Assembly (NCBI RefSeq): GCF_000264785.1
Contig: NZ_AFJI01000018.1
Location: forward strand, 47,758 to 111,757
From: Edwardsiella ictaluri ATCC 33202
Lineage (GTDB): Bacteria > Pseudomonadota > Gammaproteobacteria > Enterobacterales > Enterobacteriaceae
DNA length: 64,000 bases
Reading direction: 5' to 3'
The translations under genes and the position numbers were made by a program. The notes below the pieces were generated by a model, which was not told where the DNA came from, did no database searches, and saw only the letters and a program-made list of their open reading frames with translations. Positions 1-10,935 of this stretch are shown here, piece by piece. Numbering within the stretch: position 1 is the first letter of the stretch; every line of letters begins with the position of its first letter.

Positions 1-1
1 C

Positions 2-706
2 AGCCTCCATTTTGCGCCGACCCTTACGGCGCGCGCCAATCTTCTACGTGAAGGCATTGGTGAACAGACGATCCACCTGACCGGTAATAGCGTGGTTGAT
101 GCCCTGCTGTGGGTGCGCGACAGGATCTGCGCCGATACGGCACTGCAGGCCCATCTGGCCGCAGCCTACCCGTTTTTGGACGCAGATAAGCCGCTGCTGC
201 TGGTGACCGGTCATCGACGAGAGAGCTTTGGCGGTGGCTTTGAGCGCATCTGCGGCGCGCTGGCGCAGATTGCGCGCAGCCATCCGCAGGTACAGGTCGT
301 TTATCCGGTACACTTGAACCCTAACGTCAGCGAGCCGGTTAACCGCATCCTGCGCGACATCGAGAATGTCTTTTTGATCCCGCCGCAGGACTATCTGCCG
401 TTTGTCTATTTGATGGGGCGCGCCCAGCTGATTTTGACCGACTCAGGAGGGATCCAGGAGGAGGCTCCCTCGCTGGGTAAACCGGTGCTGGTGATGCGGG
501 AGACCACTGAGCGGCCGGAGGCGGTACAGGCTGGGACCGTGCGTCTGGTGGGGACGGATACAGCGACGATTGTCGCGCAGGTGAGCCTGCTGTTGGAGAA
601 TGAGCAGCAATACCGGGCGATGAGCCATGCTACTAACCCCTATGGTGACGGGTATGCCTGTCAGCGTATTTTGAGCGCATTAAAAAATTATCGGGCAACA
701 CTATGA
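2..706 (+). CDS. wecB: UDP-N-acetylglucosamine 2-epimerase, 3' part (gene cut by window edge)
   Basis: The enzyme interconverts UDP-GlcNAc and UDP-ManNAc in the cytoplasm, the first step toward the ManNAcA sugar of ECA. The frame is open from base 2 and reads HFAPT, then NLLREG, then [11 protein letters not shown], all typical of the middle of WecB, so the GTG at 92 is an internal valine and not a start. About 234 C-terminal residues are present of a family length near 376. Downstream one sees [16 protein letters not shown] and [22 protein letters not shown], the nucleotide-binding signature of the family. The TGA overlaps the wecC ATG by four bases, indicating translational coupling within the ECA operon. 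Only the N-terminal third lies outside the window; nothing suggests a broken gene. Confidence 0.95.
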   Translation, partial: SLHFAPTLTARANLLREGIGEQTIHLTGNSVVDALLWVRDRICADTALQAHLAAAYPFLDADKPLLLVTGHRRESFGGGFERICGALAQIARSHPQVQVVYPVHLNPNVSEPVNRILRDIENVFLIPPQDYLPFVYLMGRAQLILTDSGGIQEEAPSLGKPVLVMRETTERPEAVQAGTVRLVGTDTATIVAQVSLLLENEQQYRAMSHATNPYGDGYACQRILSALKNYRATL

Positions 707-1965
707 GCTTTGACACTATTTCCGTTATTGGACTGGGTTATATCGGTTTGCCGACGGCTGTGGCATTTGCCGGGTGCCGTAAGCAGGTGATCGGGGTCGA
801 CGTCAGTCAACATGCGGTCGAGACCATCAACCGCGGTGAAATTCATATCGTTGAGCCGGATCTGGATCGGGCGGTGAAGCGCGCTGTTGAGGGGGGCTTT
901 CTGCGAGCGGTGATGCGACCCGAGCCAGCCGACGCCTTTTTGATCGCGGTTCCCACGCCCTTCAAGGGCGAGCACGAGCCCGATTTAACCTATGTCGAAG
1001 CGGCGGCGCGCTCCATTGCACCGGTGCTGAAGAAAGGGGATCTGGTGATCCTGGAGTCGACCTCTCCGGTGGGTGCCACGGAGCAGATGTGCGCCTGGCT
1101 GGCCGAGTGCCGGGCGGATCTGCGTTTCCCCCATCAGGACGGCGAGCAGGCGGATATCCGCGTCGCCTATTGCCCAGAGCGGGTACTGCCGGGGAAAATC
1201 ATGGTGGAGCTGTTGCGCAACGATCGGGTGATCGGCGGCATGACGCCAACCTGTTCGGCTCAGGCCAGCGCGCTGTACCGGCTGTTTCTGGAGGGGGAGT
1301 GCGTGGAGACCAACGCCCGCACCGCCGAAATGTGTAAATTGACCGAAAACAGCTTCCGCGACGTGAATATTGCCTTTGCCAATGAGCTGTCCCTGATTTG
1401 CGATGCTCAGGGTATCGATGTCTGGCAGCTGATTGCGCTGGCTAACCGTCATCCGCGCGTGAATATTCTGCAGCCGGGGCCGGGCGTCGGCGGGCACTGT
1501 ATCGCGGTAGACCCTTGGTTTATCGTGGCGCAGAATCCGCAGCTGGCGCGTTTGATCCATACGGCGCGCCTGGTGAATGACGGCAAGCCGCTGTGGGTCG
1601 TCGATCGGGTGAAAGCGGCGCTGGCCGACTGCTTGGCCGCGGAGGATAAACGGGCCTCCGAAGCGACCATTGCCTGCTTCGGCCTGGCGTTTAAGCCGGA
1701 TATCGACGATCTGCGCGAGAGTCCGGCGATGGAGATCACCGAGATGGTCGCGCAGTGGCACAGCGGCACCACGCTGGTGGTTGAGCCCAACATTCACCAG
1801 CTGCCCGTCCGCCTGGCCGGTATGGCGCAGCTGACGGACTGCACGACGGCGCTGGCGCAGGCCGATGTCGTGGTGCTGCTGGTCGATCATCAGCCGTTCC
1901 GGGCGCTGGCGCCGCAGGCGGTGACCCAGCGCTTTGTGGTGGATACCAAGGGGGTATGGCGGTGA
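703..1965 (+). CDS. wecC: UDP-N-acetyl-D-mannosamine dehydrogenase
   Basis: The enzyme oxidises UDP-ManNAc to UDP-ManNAcA with two NAD+ per turn, supplying the second ECA sugar. The 420-residue protein matches the family length. The N-terminal Rossmann motif [12 protein letters not shown] is at about residues 8-19. The central domain carries [16 protein letters not shown], and the catalytic cysteine sits in GPGVGGHC (Cys266). The C-terminal nucleotide-binding domain follows, with [17 protein letters not shown]. It overlaps wecB by four bases and rffG by ten, so it is read in one polycistronic message with both. The product of WecB is the substrate here, and WecG uses the product. Confidence 0.97.
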   Translation: MSFDTISVIGLGYIGLPTAVAFAGCRKQVIGVDVSQHAVETINRGEIHIVEPDLDRAVKRAVEGGFLRAVMRPEPADAFLIAVPTPFKGEHEPDLTYVEAAARSIAPVLKKGDLVILESTSPVGATEQMCAWLAECRADLRFPHQDGEQADIRVAYCPERVLPGKIMVELLRNDRVIGGMTPTCSAQASALYRLFLEGECVETNARTAEMCKLTENSFRDVNIAFANELSLICDAQGIDVWQLIALANRHPRVNILQPGPGVGGHCIAVDPWFIVAQNPQLARLIHTARLVNDGKPLWVVDRVKAALADCLAAEDKRASEATIACFGLAFKPDIDDLRESPAMEITEMVAQWHSGTTLVVEPNIHQLPVRLAGMAQLTDCTTALAQADVVVLLVDHQPFRALAPQAVTQRFVVDTKGVWR

Positions 1966-3026
1966 GACGCATTCTGGTCACCGGCGGCGCCGGCTTTATC
2001 GGCTCGGCCGTTGTGCGGCATATCATCATGGATACGACCGACAGCGTGGTGGTGGTCGACAAGCTGACCTACGCCGGTAATCTGGCCTCGTTGGCGCCGG
2101 TGGCGGACAGCGATCGCTATGCGTTTGAGCGGGCGGATATCGGCGACCGCGCGGCGATGGATCGGATCCTTGCCCAGTACCGGCCTGATGCCATTATGCA
2201 TCTGGCGGCCGAGAGCCACGTCGATCGCTCTATCGACGGCCCGGCGGATTTTATTCAGACCAACATCGTGGGCACCTATACCCTGCTGGAGGCGACGCGT
2301 GGATACTGGAGCGCGCTGCCGGTGGCGCTGCGGGCAGCATTCCGTTTCCATCATATCTCTACCGACGAGGTGTATGGGGATCTGCACGATCCGCAGGCGC
2401 TGTTCCGCGAAGATACGCCCTATGCGCCGAGTAGCCCCTACTCTACCTCCAAGGCCGCCAGCGATCATCTGGTGCGCGCCTGGCTGCGTACCTACGGGCT
2501 GCCGACGCTGATCACCAACTGCTCGAATAACTACGGTCCCTACCACTTTCCGGAAAAACTGATCCCGCTGACCATCATCAATGCGCTGGCCGCTAAGCCG
2601 CTGCCGGTTTATGGCAACGGCCTGCAGGTGCGTGACTGGCTGTACGTTGAGGATCATGCCTGCGCGCTGTATCGGGTGCTGACGACCGGGCAGGTCGGGG
2701 AGACCTATAACATCGGCGGTCACAACGAACGGCGCAACATTGATGTGGTGACGACGCTGTGCGCATTGCTGCAGGAGATGGTGCCGGAAAAACCCGTCGG
2801 CGTGCGCCATTTTGCCGATCTGATCACCTATGTGGCGGATCGCCCAGGTCATGATGTGCGCTATGCGATCGACGCCGCCAAGATCGAGCGAGAGCTGGGC
2901 TGGCGGCCACAGGAGACCTTTGAGAGCGGTATCCGTAAGACGGTCGCCTGGTACCTGGCCAATGAGCGCTGGTGGCGCGCCGTGATGGATGGCTCCTATG
3001 CCGGTGAACGGTTGGGGCTGGCCTGA
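1956..3026 (+). CDS. rffG: dTDP-glucose 4,6-dehydratase
   Basis: A short-chain dehydrogenase/reductase-type enzyme that converts dTDP-glucose to dTDP-4-keto-6-deoxyglucose on the way to the Fuc4NAc sugar of ECA. The 356-residue protein begins with the NAD-binding motif [13 protein letters not shown] (about residues 8-20). It has [14 protein letters not shown], the active-site region [11 protein letters not shown], and the catalytic YxxxK as [10 protein letters not shown]. It overlaps the end of wecC by ten bases. The position between wecC and the thymidylyltransferase gene identifies it as the ECA copy (rffG) and not an O-antigen rfbB copy, which would be nearly identical in function. Confidence 0.96.
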   Translation: MAVRRILVTGGAGFIGSAVVRHIIMDTTDSVVVVDKLTYAGNLASLAPVADSDRYAFERADIGDRAAMDRILAQYRPDAIMHLAAESHVDRSIDGPADFIQTNIVGTYTLLEATRGYWSALPVALRAAFRFHHISTDEVYGDLHDPQALFREDTPYAPSSPYSTSKAASDHLVRAWLRTYGLPTLITNCSNNYGPYHFPEKLIPLTIINALAAKPLPVYGNGLQVRDWLYVEDHACALYRVLTTGQVGETYNIGGHNERRNIDVVTTLCALLQEMVPEKPVGVRHFADLITYVADRPGHDVRYAIDAAKIERELGWRPQETFESGIRKTVAWYLANERWWRAVMDGSYAGERLGLA

Positions 3027-3058
3027 CGCGTTCACGTACGCGAAGATAAGGATGACCG

Positions 3059-3940
3059 ATGAAAGGCATTATTTTGGCGGGGGGATCGGGCACCCGCCTG
3101 TATCCCATCACCCGCGGCGTCTCCAAACAGCTGCTGCCGATCTACGACAAGCCGATGATCTATTATCCGCTGTCGGTATTGATGCTGGCCGGGATCCGCG
3201 ACATTCTGCTGATCAGTACCCCGCAGGATCTACCGGCGTTTCAGCGGCTGTTGGGTGACGGCGGCGATATCGGCGTCCGGTTGCAGTACGCCGAGCAGCC
3301 GCGTCCAGAGGGACTGGCCCAGGCGTTTTTAATCGGAGAGTCGTTCCTTGACGGCGATAGCTGTTGCCTGGTCCTTGGGGACAATATCTTTTTTGGCCAA
3401 GGGTTTAGCCCAAAGCTGCGTCAGGTGGCACAGCGCGGGGGCGGTGCAACGGTATTCGGCTATCAGGTGATGGATCCCGAGCGTTTTGGGGTGGTTGAGT
3501 TCGATGACGACTTCCGTGCCCTCTCTATCGAGGAGAAGCCCCAGCGGCCGCGCTCGAACTGGGCGGTGACCGGGCTCTATTTCTATGATGCCCAGGTGGT
3601 GGACTTTGCCCGTAGGGTTACTCCCTCCGTTCGTGGCGAGCTGGAGATCACCAGTATTAACCAGATGTATCTGCAGCGTGGTGAGCTCAACGTAGAGCTG
3701 CTGGGGCGGGGGTTCGCCTGGCTCGATACCGGGACTCATGACAGCCTGCTGGAGGCCAGCGCCTTTGTGCAGACGGTGGAGAAGCGGCAGGGCTTTAAGA
3801 TTGCCTGCCTGGAGGAGATTGCCTGGCGCAACGGTTGGCTGGATGACCACGGCGTAGCGCGCGCCGCGGCATCGCTGGACAAGACCGCCTATGGCGCCTA
3901 TCTGCGGGAGCTACTGCATGTCCGTCCACGCCAGTATTGA
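3059..3940 (+). CDS. rffH: glucose-1-phosphate thymidylyltransferase
   Basis: The enzyme makes dTDP-glucose from glucose 1-phosphate and dTTP, feeding RffG. The 293-residue protein starts with the nucleotidyltransferase signature [20 protein letters not shown], followed by [17 protein letters not shown]. Further along are [13 protein letters not shown], containing the metal-binding aspartate, and [20 protein letters not shown]. Length and motifs match the RmlA/RffH family in full. The start lies 33 bases after rffG, with a weak purine-rich site upstream. The 3' end overlaps the start of wecD by 23 bases. Confidence 0.96.
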   Translation: MKGIILAGGSGTRLYPITRGVSKQLLPIYDKPMIYYPLSVLMLAGIRDILLISTPQDLPAFQRLLGDGGDIGVRLQYAEQPRPEGLAQAFLIGESFLDGDSCCLVLGDNIFFGQGFSPKLRQVAQRGGGATVFGYQVMDPERFGVVEFDDDFRALSIEEKPQRPRSNWAVTGLYFYDAQVVDFARRVTPSVRGELEITSINQMYLQRGELNVELLGRGFAWLDTGTHDSLLEASAFVQTVEKRQGFKIACLEEIAWRNGWLDDHGVARAAASLDKTAYGAYLRELLHVRPRQY

Positions 3941-4613
3941 GCCGCTGGCGTGGGAGAGCGCCTTTTTTGCCCTGCGCAGCGGGCGGCTGATGTTTGACGA
4001 TCGGGCTCCGCCATTGCTGGCGTCGGCGTGCGATGCCTATCAGCTGCTGCAGGCGAAGGTGGACGCCCGCGATCTGGCGCGCTGCGATGCCCTGCAGGCG
4101 CTGGGGTTCCGTCTTGCTGAGGGGGAGGCCGACTTTATCCTGCCCATATCGTCCGCGTCGGCATCCGGTGGCCAACGTCAGGCGCAGGCGCAGGATTGCC
4201 TGTGGCTACGCGCCCTGGCGCGCGATGCCTTTGCGCTGAGCCGTTTTCGGGCCCCTTGGTATCGCGACGGGGAGAGCGCGCGCTTCTATGCCGAATGGGT
4301 CGAGAAGGCCGTCTATGGCACGTTCGATCACGCTTGCCTGCTGGCGTTGGATAATGAGGGCAATCCTCAGGGATTTGTCACACTGCGGCGACAGGTGGAC
4401 GGCAGCGCCCGGATTGGGCTGCTGGCGGTGGACGGCGCATCGTTCCGCGGCGGCGTGGGGCGGCGCCTGGTCACGCAGGCGCAGGCGTGGTGTCACGCAC
4501 AGCGCCTGTCCCGGCTGCACGTGGCAACCCAGATAGGCAATCTGGCGGCGCAGCGTTTGTATCTTGGTTGCGGTGCGCAGCTGACTGCCACCGCTTATTG
4601 GCTATACCGATAA
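3918..4613 (+). CDS. wecD: dTDP-4-amino-4,6-dideoxy-D-galactose acyltransferase
   Basis: A GNAT-fold acetyltransferase that N-acetylates dTDP-Fuc4N with acetyl-CoA to give dTDP-Fuc4NAc. I chose the ATG at 3918 because the protein then starts [14 protein letters not shown], which lines up with known WecD starts; a further in-frame ATG at 3891 lies inside rffH. The 231 residues end with the acetyl-CoA-binding stretch, [19 protein letters not shown] followed by [20 protein letters not shown]. It overlaps rffH and is followed 25 bases later by wecE, which makes its substrate. It is also called rffC. Confidence 0.93.
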   Translation: MSVHASIEPLAWESAFFALRSGRLMFDDRAPPLLASACDAYQLLQAKVDARDLARCDALQALGFRLAEGEADFILPISSASASGGQRQAQAQDCLWLRALARDAFALSRFRAPWYRDGESARFYAEWVEKAVYGTFDHACLLALDNEGNPQGFVTLRRQVDGSARIGLLAVDGASFRGGVGRRLVTQAQAWCHAQRLSRLHVATQIGNLAAQRLYLGCGAQLTATAYWLYR

Positions 4614-4638
4614 CGTTATCCCGATCGAGGTGAACACA

Positions 4639-5769
4639 ATGATCCCATTTAATGCGCCCCCGGTCACCGGCAGCGAGTCCGACTATATGCAGGCAGCGAT
4701 GGCCAGTGGCAAGCTGTGCGGCGACGGCGGCTTCACCCGCCGCTGCCAGCAGTGGATGGAGCAGCGCTTCGGCAGCGCCAAAGTCCTGTTGACCCCCTCC
4801 TGTACGGCGTCGCTGGAGATGGCGGCCCTGCTGCTGGATATCCAGCCCGGCGACGAAGTGATCATGCCGAGCTTTACCTTTGTCTCGACGGCTAACGCCT
4901 TTGTGCTGCGTGGCGCCCGGATTGTCTTTGTCGATGTACGTCCCGATACGATGAATATTGATGAGACGCTGATCGAGGCGGCGATCACGGAGAAAACCCG
5001 CGCCATCGTACCGGTGCACTATGCCGGCGTCGCCTGTGAGATGGATACCATCATGGCGCTGGCGCAGCAGTACGGCCTCTATGTGGTCGAAGATGCCGCG
5101 CAGGGGGTGATGGCGACCTACAAGGGGCGGGCGCTGGGCACCATCGGCCACATCGGCTGCTACAGCTTTCACGAAACCAAGAATTACACCGCTGGCGGCG
5201 AGGGCGGCGCGACGCTGATAAACGATGCGGCGCTGATCGAACGGGCGGAGATCATCCGCGAAAAGGGCACCAACCGCAGCCAGTTTTTCCGCGGGCAGGT
5301 GGATAAATATACCTGGCGTGATATCGGCTCCAGCTACCTGATGTCCGATCTGCAGGCCGCCTATCTGTGGGCGCAGCTGGAGGTGGCCGATCGCATCAAT
5401 CAGCGGCGCCTGCAGCTGTGGCGGCAGTACCACGAGGCGTTGGCGCCGCTGGCCGGGGCTGGGCGCCTCGCGCTGCCGACTATGCCGACGCACTGCGGGC
5501 ACAACGCGCATATGTTTTATCTCAAGCTACGCGATATGCGCGAACGCAGCGCCTTTATCGACTTTCTCAAAGAGGCGGAGATTATGGCGGTATTCCACTA
5601 TATCCCGCTGCACTGCAGCCCGGCAGGGGCGCGCTTTGGCCGCTTCGTCGGTGAGGATCGCTACACCACGCGTGAGAGCGAGCGTCTGGTACGCCTTCCG
5701 CTGTTTTATAATTTGCCGGACGTAAACCAACGGACGGTGATTAACAGCATTCAGAGCTTCTTCCGCTGA
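4639..5769 (+). CDS. wecE: dTDP-4-amino-4,6-dideoxygalactose transaminase
   Basis: A PLP-dependent sugar aminotransferase of the DegT/DnrJ/EryC1 family that converts dTDP-4-keto-6-deoxyglucose to dTDP-Fuc4N with glutamate as donor. The ATG at 4639 gives MIPFNAPPVTG, the usual N-terminus; an in-frame GTG nine bases upstream is less likely. The 376-residue protein shows MPSFTFVSTANAFVLRGA, the cofactor-contacting VEDAAQGV, and the Schiff-base lysine in SFHETKN (Lys181). The stop and the wzxE start overlap by one base. It is also known as rffA. Confidence 0.96.
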   Translation: MIPFNAPPVTGSESDYMQAAMASGKLCGDGGFTRRCQQWMEQRFGSAKVLLTPSCTASLEMAALLLDIQPGDEVIMPSFTFVSTANAFVLRGARIVFVDVRPDTMNIDETLIEAAITEKTRAIVPVHYAGVACEMDTIMALAQQYGLYVVEDAAQGVMATYKGRALGTIGHIGCYSFHETKNYTAGGEGGATLINDAALIERAEIIREKGTNRSQFFRGQVDKYTWRDIGSSYLMSDLQAAYLWAQLEVADRINQRRLQLWRQYHEALAPLAGAGRLALPTMPTHCGHNAHMFYLKLRDMRERSAFIDFLKEAEIMAVFHYIPLHCSPAGARFGRFVGEDRYTTRESERLVRLPLFYNLPDVNQRTVINSIQSFFR

Positions 5770-7019
5770 TGTCCCTGGCACGCGCATCGCTGTGGACCGC
5801 CGGTTCGACCTTGATCAAGATCGGCGCCGGGCTGGTGGTGGTCAAGCTGCTGGCCGTGGCGTTCGGCCCCGTCGGCGTGGGGCAGGCGGCCAACTTTCGT
5901 CAGGTGATCACCGTTCTGGGGGTGCTGTCGGGCGCCGGGATTTTCAACGGTATCACCAAGTATGTCGCAGAGTATCGCCAGCAGCCGCTGCGGCTACGGG
6001 CGCTGCTGGGCACCGCATCGACGATGATCCTGGGGTTCTCCCTGCTGCTGGCGCTGATCTTTACCCTGGGGGCTGCGCCGATCAGCGTGGCGCTGTTTGG
6101 CCACGATGACTATCAGGCGGTGATCCGCCTGGTGGCGTTGCTGCAAATGGGCATTGCCTGCGCTAACTACTGCCTGGCGGTGATCAAGGGGTATCGCGAC
6201 GCTCGCGGCAATGCGCTGGCGGTTGCGCTCGGCAGCCTGCTGGGCGTGGCGGCCTATACCCTGAGCTATTTTTGGGGTGGCTACCGCGGTGCGCTGGCCG
6301 GGCTGGCGCTGGTACCGGCGGTCGCCACGCTGCCGGCCCTATGGGTGCTGTGGCGCCAGCGTCATATCCCGTGGCGCTATTTTCGTCCGTCCTGGGATCG
6401 GCCGCTGGCCGCTGGCCTGGGGAAGTTTACCCTGATGGCGGTGATGACCGCGGTGACGATGCCGGTTGCCTATGTCATGATGCGCAATCAGCTGGCGGCG
6501 CTGGATGGCTGGGAGGCCGTCGGGATCTGGCAAGGGGTGAGCGGCATATCCGACGCCTACCTGCAGTTTATTACCGCCTCGTTCAGCGTTTACCTGCTGC
6601 CGACCCTGGCCGGGCTGCGCAGCCGTCAGGCGGTTGGGCAGGAGATCCTGCGCGCGCTGCGCTTTGTTCTGCCCGCGGTGGCGGCCGTCAGCTTTATGGT
6701 CTGGCTGCTGCGCGATCTGGTGATTTGGCTGCTGCTGTCGGGGAAGTTCAGCGCCATGCGTGACCTGTTTGCCTGGCAGCTGACGGGGGATGTGTTTAAG
6801 GTGGGCGCCTATGTCTTCGGCTATCTGGTGATCGCCAAAGCCTCGCTGCGCTTTTACCTGCTGTGCGAAATAAGCCAGTTTATCCTGTTGACCCTGCTGT
6901 CGCGCTTTCTGATCCCGCAGCATGGCGCCTTGGGTGCCGCTCAGGCCTATATGGCAACCTATATTATTTATTTCCTGCTGTGTGGCAGCGTATTTTGGAT
7001 TTATCGTAACCGCGCATGA
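5769..7019 (+). CDS. wzxE: ECA lipid III flippase
   Basis: A polytopic inner-membrane protein of the polysaccharide transporter (MOP) superfamily that moves undecaprenyl-PP-linked ECA trisaccharide (lipid III) to the periplasmic face. The 416 residues form about twelve hydrophobic segments starting near residue 10. The sequence opens [20 protein letters not shown] and contains [12 protein letters not shown] and [15 protein letters not shown], which are typical of WzxE. It is coupled to wecE by a one-base overlap and to wecF by four bases. Its neighbours WzyE and WecF act just after and just before it on the same lipid-linked intermediate. Confidence 0.95.
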   Translation: MSLARASLWTAGSTLIKIGAGLVVVKLLAVAFGPVGVGQAANFRQVITVLGVLSGAGIFNGITKYVAEYRQQPLRLRALLGTASTMILGFSLLLALIFTLGAAPISVALFGHDDYQAVIRLVALLQMGIACANYCLAVIKGYRDARGNALAVALGSLLGVAAYTLSYFWGGYRGALAGLALVPAVATLPALWVLWRQRHIPWRYFRPSWDRPLAAGLGKFTLMAVMTAVTMPVAYVMMRNQLAALDGWEAVGIWQGVSGISDAYLQFITASFSVYLLPTLAGLRSRQAVGQEILRALRFVLPAVAAVSFMVWLLRDLVIWLLLSGKFSAMRDLFAWQLTGDVFKVGAYVFGYLVIAKASLRFYLLCEISQFILLTLLSRFLIPQHGALGAAQAYMATYIIYFLLCGSVFWIYRNRA

Positions 7020-8092
7020 CAACACTGATTCACGTACTGGGAGCGGATATTCCGCACCATAATCTGACGCTGCTGCGTTTCTTTGACGGCGTGCTGTCGC
7101 AGCGCGCCGCGACTGCGCCGCGCCGGCGTTTTATGGTGGTGGCGCGTGACGCCGCCCCGTTCGCTGCCCTGACCACGCTGGATATCGAGGTTTGGCCAGA
7201 CAAGCGCGCGCTGGCGCGTGCGCTGCTCGCCCGCGCCCGCGCGGATCGCACCCTGCGCTTCTTCCTGCACGGTCAGTTTAATCCCTGGCTATGGCTGGCG
7301 CTGCTGTGCGGACGTCTGCGGCCGCAGCAGGTGCTGTGGCACGTGTGGGGGGCCGATCTGTATGAGGAGGCCCGTGGCTGGAAATACCGGTTGTACTACG
7401 GCCTGCGCCGCCTGGCTCAGGGGCGGGTGGGACATGTCTTCGCCACGCAGGGCGATCTGGACTATTATCGGCAGCGCCATCCCCGGGTGGCGACGTCGAC
7501 GCTCTATTTTCCGACCCGGATGGATCCGGCGCTGACGTGCAATCAGCGGGTTAGGGAGACGTCGGGCGCGCTGACGGTGCTGGTGGGGAACTCCGGCGAT
7601 CGCAGCAATCGCCATCTGGTAGCGCTGCAGCGGCTGCACGATACTTTCGGTCCGCAGACGCGGGTCATCGTACCGCTGGGCTATCCGGCCAACAACCAGG
7701 CCTATATCGCGCAGGTACGCGAGCGAGCCGAGAGCCTGTTTGGCCATAACGCGACGCTGCTGACGCAGCAGGTTGCCTTTACCGACTATCTGGCGCTTCT
7801 GGCCCGCTGCGATCTGGGCTACTTTATCTTTGAGCGTCAGCAGGGGATCGGCACGTTGTGTCTGCTGCTACAGCAGGGGATCCCCCCGGTATTGAGTCGG
7901 CAGAACCCCTTTTGGCGCGATATGGCCGCTCAACAGCTGCCGGTGCTGTTTGACGATGACGCGCCGGATGACGTCGCGGTGCGGGCAGCGCAGCGTCAGC
8001 TGGCGCTGCGCGATCTGAGCCAGATCGCCTTTTTCGATCCCAACTATATTGATGGCTGGCTGCAGGCGCTGGCGCTGGGAGAACGGCCATGA
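7016..8092 (+). CDS. wecF: TDP-Fuc4NAc:lipid II Fuc4NAc transferase
   Basis: A peripheral inner-membrane glycosyltransferase (family 56) that adds Fuc4NAc to lipid II, completing the ECA trisaccharide on undecaprenyl-PP. The 358-residue protein starts [20 protein letters not shown] and contains [27 protein letters not shown] and [20 protein letters not shown], all typical of WecF. Length agrees with the E. coli protein (359). It overlaps wzxE and wzyE by four bases each. It is also named rffT. Confidence 0.94.
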   Translation: MTTLIHVLGADIPHHNLTLLRFFDGVLSQRAATAPRRRFMVVARDAAPFAALTTLDIEVWPDKRALARALLARARADRTLRFFLHGQFNPWLWLALLCGRLRPQQVLWHVWGADLYEEARGWKYRLYYGLRRLAQGRVGHVFATQGDLDYYRQRHPRVATSTLYFPTRMDPALTCNQRVRETSGALTVLVGNSGDRSNRHLVALQRLHDTFGPQTRVIVPLGYPANNQAYIAQVRERAESLFGHNATLLTQQVAFTDYLALLARCDLGYFIFERQQGIGTLCLLLQQGIPPVLSRQNPFWRDMAAQQLPVLFDDDAPDDVAVRAAQRQLALRDLSQIAFFDPNYIDGWLQALALGERP

Positions 8093-9477
8093 CCCTGATG
8101 CAGTTTGCCGGTTTGACGCTGGTGTACTTTTTCTCGCTGCTGTTTGTGGCGTTTCTGACCTACAAAGAGTTTCGCCGGGTTCGCTTTAATTTTAATGTGT
8201 TCTTTTCACTGTTATTTCTGCTGACATTCTATTTTGGCTTTCCGCTGACCTGTACGCTGGTGTTCCGCTTTGACGTGGCGACGGTGCCGGCGGAGGAGAT
8301 GCTGTACGCCCTGCTGTCGGCCACGGCGTTTTACGCTCTCTATTACGTCACCTACAAGACGCGGCTGCGTTCAGCGACGTCGGCGCCGGGCAGCGGCTCC
8401 GCCTGGCTACAGCTCAACCGGGTGGAGGCGCAGCTGACCTGGATATTGCTGGCGCTGGTGGCGCTGGTGACCGTCACCATTTTCTTCCTCAACAACGGTT
8501 TTTTGCTGTTCAAGCTGCACTCCTATAGCCAGATCTTCTCCAGTGGCGTCTCCGGCGTGGCGCTAAAGCGCTTCTTTTACTTTTTTATTCCGGCGATGCT
8601 GGTGGTGTACTTTCTCCGTCAGACGCAGGCCGCCTGGCTGTTTTTCCTGGTCAGTACCGTGATTTTTGGCCTGTTGACCTACGTCATCGTCGGCGGAACG
8701 CGCGCCAACATCATCATCGCCTTCGCCCTGTTCCTGTTTATCGGTATCCAGCGCGGCTGGATAACCCTGTGGATGCTGGCGCTGGCCGGCGTTGTCGGGG
8801 TCGTGGGCATGTTCTGGCTGGCCCTCAAGCGCTACGGTCTGGCGGTAAGCGGCGATGAGGCCTTCTACACCTTTCTTTATCTGACGCGTGACACTTTCTC
8901 GCCCTGGGAGAATCTGGCGCTGCTGCTGCAGCACTATACCCAGATAGATTTTCAGGGACTGGCGCCGATTGCCCGCGATTTCTATGTCTTTATCCCCGGT
9001 TGGATGTGGCCGGATCGGCCGCATCTGGTGCTGAACAGCGCCAACTATTTTACCTGGCAGGTGCTCGACAACCATTCGGGGCTGGCCATCTCCCCCACCC
9101 TGATCGGTTCGCTGGTGGTGATGGGCGGCGCGGCGTTTATTCCGCTGGGGGCGATCGCCGTGGGGCTGATTATCAAGTGGTTCGACTGGCTGTATACCCG
9201 GGGGTGTACGGCGTCAAACCGCTACCGGGGCGCGGTGATCCAGGCGTTTTGCTTCGGGGCAGTGTTTAATATGATCGTACTGGCGCGCGAGGGACTTGAT
9301 GCCTTTGTTTCGCGCGTGGTGTTTTTCTGTATTATTTTCGGCTGCTGTCTGCTGCTGGCAAAGCTGCTGTACTGGCTGTTTGATGCGGCGGGGCTGATCC
9401 GCGCACGCACGGCTATCGCGGCGCCTTCTGTCGGGGAGGGATCGCCGACCCACAAGGATAGGAACGATGGAGAGTAA
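8089..9477 (+). CDS. wzyE: ECA polysaccharide chain polymerase
   Basis: An integral inner-membrane protein that joins ECA repeat units on the periplasmic side. The 462 residues are strongly hydrophobic, with about ten to eleven membrane segments. The first segment ([21 protein letters not shown]... onward) and the large periplasmic loop with [20 protein letters not shown] match WzyE. Base composition in the first 150 bases is somewhat AT-richer than in its neighbours, as is common for Wzy genes. It overlaps wecF by four bases and wecG by eleven. Confidence 0.93.
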   Translation: MTLMQFAGLTLVYFFSLLFVAFLTYKEFRRVRFNFNVFFSLLFLLTFYFGFPLTCTLVFRFDVATVPAEEMLYALLSATAFYALYYVTYKTRLRSATSAPGSGSAWLQLNRVEAQLTWILLALVALVTVTIFFLNNGFLLFKLHSYSQIFSSGVSGVALKRFFYFFIPAMLVVYFLRQTQAAWLFFLVSTVIFGLLTYVIVGGTRANIIIAFALFLFIGIQRGWITLWMLALAGVVGVVGMFWLALKRYGLAVSGDEAFYTFLYLTRDTFSPWENLALLLQHYTQIDFQGLAPIARDFYVFIPGWMWPDRPHLVLNSANYFTWQVLDNHSGLAISPTLIGSLVVMGGAAFIPLGAIAVGLIIKWFDWLYTRGCTASNRYRGAVIQAFCFGAVFNMIVLAREGLDAFVSRVVFFCIIFGCCLLLAKLLYWLFDAAGLIRARTAIAAPSVGEGSPTHKDRNDGE

Positions 9478-10207
9478 CGGGTCAATTCCACATTACGCGA
9501 TTCGTGGTATCGATATCTGGGGCTTTCGCGACAGCGAGCAGTTTCTGCGCCATCTGCTGATGGAGAGCGCGGTACGTCCGGGCACGCTGGTGGCGATGAA
9601 CGCTGAAAAGGTGATGACGGCGGAGGATGACGCCGCGTTGCGGACGCTGATCGCGGCGGCAGAGTATAAATATGCCGATGGCATCAGTATTGTGCGTGCC
9701 ATTCGGCGTAAATACCCGGGGGCACAGGTCAGCCGTATCGCCGGTGCCGATCTGTGGGAGGCGCTGATGCAGCGCGCCGGTGAACTGGGCATTCCGGTGT
9801 TTTTGGTCGGAGGCCAGTCCGACGTGCTGGCGCAGACCGAGGCGGTGCTGCGCTGCCGGTGGGGGGTCAATGTCGTCGGTGCCCAGGATGGCTATTTCCC
9901 TTCAGATCAACGCGATGCGCTGTTTGAACGGATTCGCGCCAGCGGGGCGCAGATCGTGACGGTCGCGATGGGCTCGCCGCGCCAGGAGATCCTGATGCGC
10001 GACTGTCAGGCTTACTATCCCCAGGCGCTGTATATGGGGGTTGGCGGAACCTATGACGTATTCACCGGGCGGGTTCGTCGCGCGCCACTTTTGTGGCGCC
10101 GCTTTGGTCTGGAGTGGCTGTATCGCCTGCTGTCCCAGCCGACGCGCTGGCGCCGCCAGGTTAAGCTGCTGCGTTTCGTGGCCTACTACTACGCGGGAAA
10201 GTTATAG
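9467..10207 (+). CDS. wecG: UDP-ManNAcA:lipid I ManNAcA transferase
   Basis: A WecG/TagA/CpsF-family glycosyltransferase that adds ManNAcA to lipid I, using the product of WecC. The 246-residue protein begins [20 protein letters not shown] and contains [38 protein letters not shown] and [15 protein letters not shown], the family's conserved blocks. It overlaps the end of wzyE by eleven bases and is the last gene of the operon: the next feature is an intrinsic terminator. In E. coli yifK follows at this point; here the tRNA cluster comes directly. It is also named rffM. Confidence 0.96.
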   Translation: MESNGSIPHYAIRGIDIWGFRDSEQFLRHLLMESAVRPGTLVAMNAEKVMTAEDDAALRTLIAAAEYKYADGISIVRAIRRKYPGAQVSRIAGADLWEALMQRAGELGIPVFLVGGQSDVLAQTEAVLRCRWGVNVVGAQDGYFPSDQRDALFERIRASGAQIVTVAMGSPRQEILMRDCQAYYPQALYMGVGGTYDVFTGRVRRAPLLWRRFGLEWLYRLLSQPTRWRRQVKLLRFVAYYYAGKL

Positions 10208-10256
10208 CGCGCTGTCGCCCCGCACAGGCCGATCCGCCGGGAGCGCACGGTGGGTT

Positions 10257-10280
10257 AGCACACGGAGGCGTGTGCTTTTA
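10257..10280 (+). terminator. Intrinsic terminator of the ECA operon
   Basis: The perfect 8-bp stem AGCACACG / CGTGTGCT with a GAGG loop is followed by a short T tract (TTTTA). It lies 49 bases after the wecG stop and upstream of the tRNA promoter, so it should end the wec message. Confidence 0.8.
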
Positions 10281-10331
10281 CAGCATGGTGAGCAAAGTGT
10301 AGCCAAACGCGATGCTTTTATAAAAAAGCAC

Positions 10332-10360
10332 TGGACAGCATGGCCTTAAGCCCGTAGTAT
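10332..10360 (+). promoter_or_regulatory. Sigma-70 promoter of the tRNA operon, GC-rich discriminator
   Basis: A -35 box TGGACA (10332-10337) and a -10 box TAGTAT (10355-10360) are separated by 17 bases. They are followed by CCACCCCCGC, a GC-rich discriminator of the kind found in stringently controlled stable-RNA promoters. The first tRNA begins 22 bases after the -10 box. Confidence 0.75.
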
Positions 10361-10381
10361 CCACCCCCGCAACGGCGCTGA

Positions 10382-10458
<77 letters not shown>

Positions 10459-10519
10459 TATTGCTTAAGGCGCAAGAGCTGCGGTGGTATCATTACCGCG
10501 TTAAGTTAAGAAGTACATT

Positions 10520-10596
10520 GGTGGCTATAGCTCAGTTGGTAGAGCCCTGGATTGTGATTCCAGTTGTCGTGGGTTCGAGTCCCATTAGCCACCCCA
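10520..10596 (+). tRNA. hisR: tRNA-His (anticodon GTG)
   Basis: The 77-base tRNA includes the genome-encoded extra G at -1 (10520), typical of tRNA-His, with acceptor GTGGCT / AGCCAC, encoded CCA and the GTG anticodon in ATTGTGATT. It is the second gene of the operon. Confidence 0.96.
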
Positions 10597-10610
10597 GATT
10601 CAAGTGGCAT

Positions 10611-10697
10611 GCGAAGGTGGCGGAATTGGTAGACGCGCTAGCTTCAGGTGTTAGTGTCTTAACGGACGTGAGGGTTCAAGTCCCTCTCTTCGCACCA
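10611..10697 (+). tRNA. leuT: tRNA-Leu (anticodon CAG)
   Basis: The 87-base class II tRNA has a long variable arm (around GTGTCTTAACGGAC), acceptor GCGAAGG / CTTCGC, encoded CCA and the CAG anticodon in CTTCAGGTG. It reads the frequent leucine codon CTG, the dominant leucine codon in this window. Confidence 0.96.
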
Positions 10698-10721
10698 CAC
10701 CCATATTGGGACTAAATGAAT

Positions 10722-10798
10722 CGGCGAGTAGCGCAGCTTGGTAGCGCAACTGGTTTGGGACCAGTGGGTCGGAGGTTCGAATCCTCTCTCGCCGACCA
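10722..10798 (+). tRNA. proM: tRNA-Pro (anticodon TGG)
   Basis: The 77-base tRNA has an acceptor stem CGGCGAG / CTCGCCG, encoded CCA, and the TGG anticodon in GTTTGGGAC. It is the last tRNA of the operon; an intrinsic terminator follows within eleven bases. Confidence 0.96.
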
Positions 10799-10808
10799 TC
10801 CCCCATCT

Positions 10809-10830
10809 CCTCGCATCGCGGGGTTTTTTT
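10809..10830 (+). terminator. Terminator of the tRNA operon
   Basis: The 6-bp stem CCTCGC / GCGGGG (one G-U pair) with an ATC loop is followed by seven T residues, directly downstream of tRNA-Pro. Confidence 0.85.
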
Positions 10831-10935
10831 GTATCTGCGTTTCCGTTAACCCTACCTACTTCCTCCTTTTCTCTCGTTTATGTTTCTCTTATCCCCTTAA
10901 TTTATTGTGGCGGACTTTTAATCGTATCTCTTTTC

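Noticed and set aside
985..3035. Long open frames on the minus strand opposite wecC and rffG (about 300 and 380 codons)
   Set aside because: They lie exactly against strongly recognised genes, have Arg/His/Gln-rich translations typical of antisense frames in GC-rich DNA, and show no family resemblance or ribosome-binding site.
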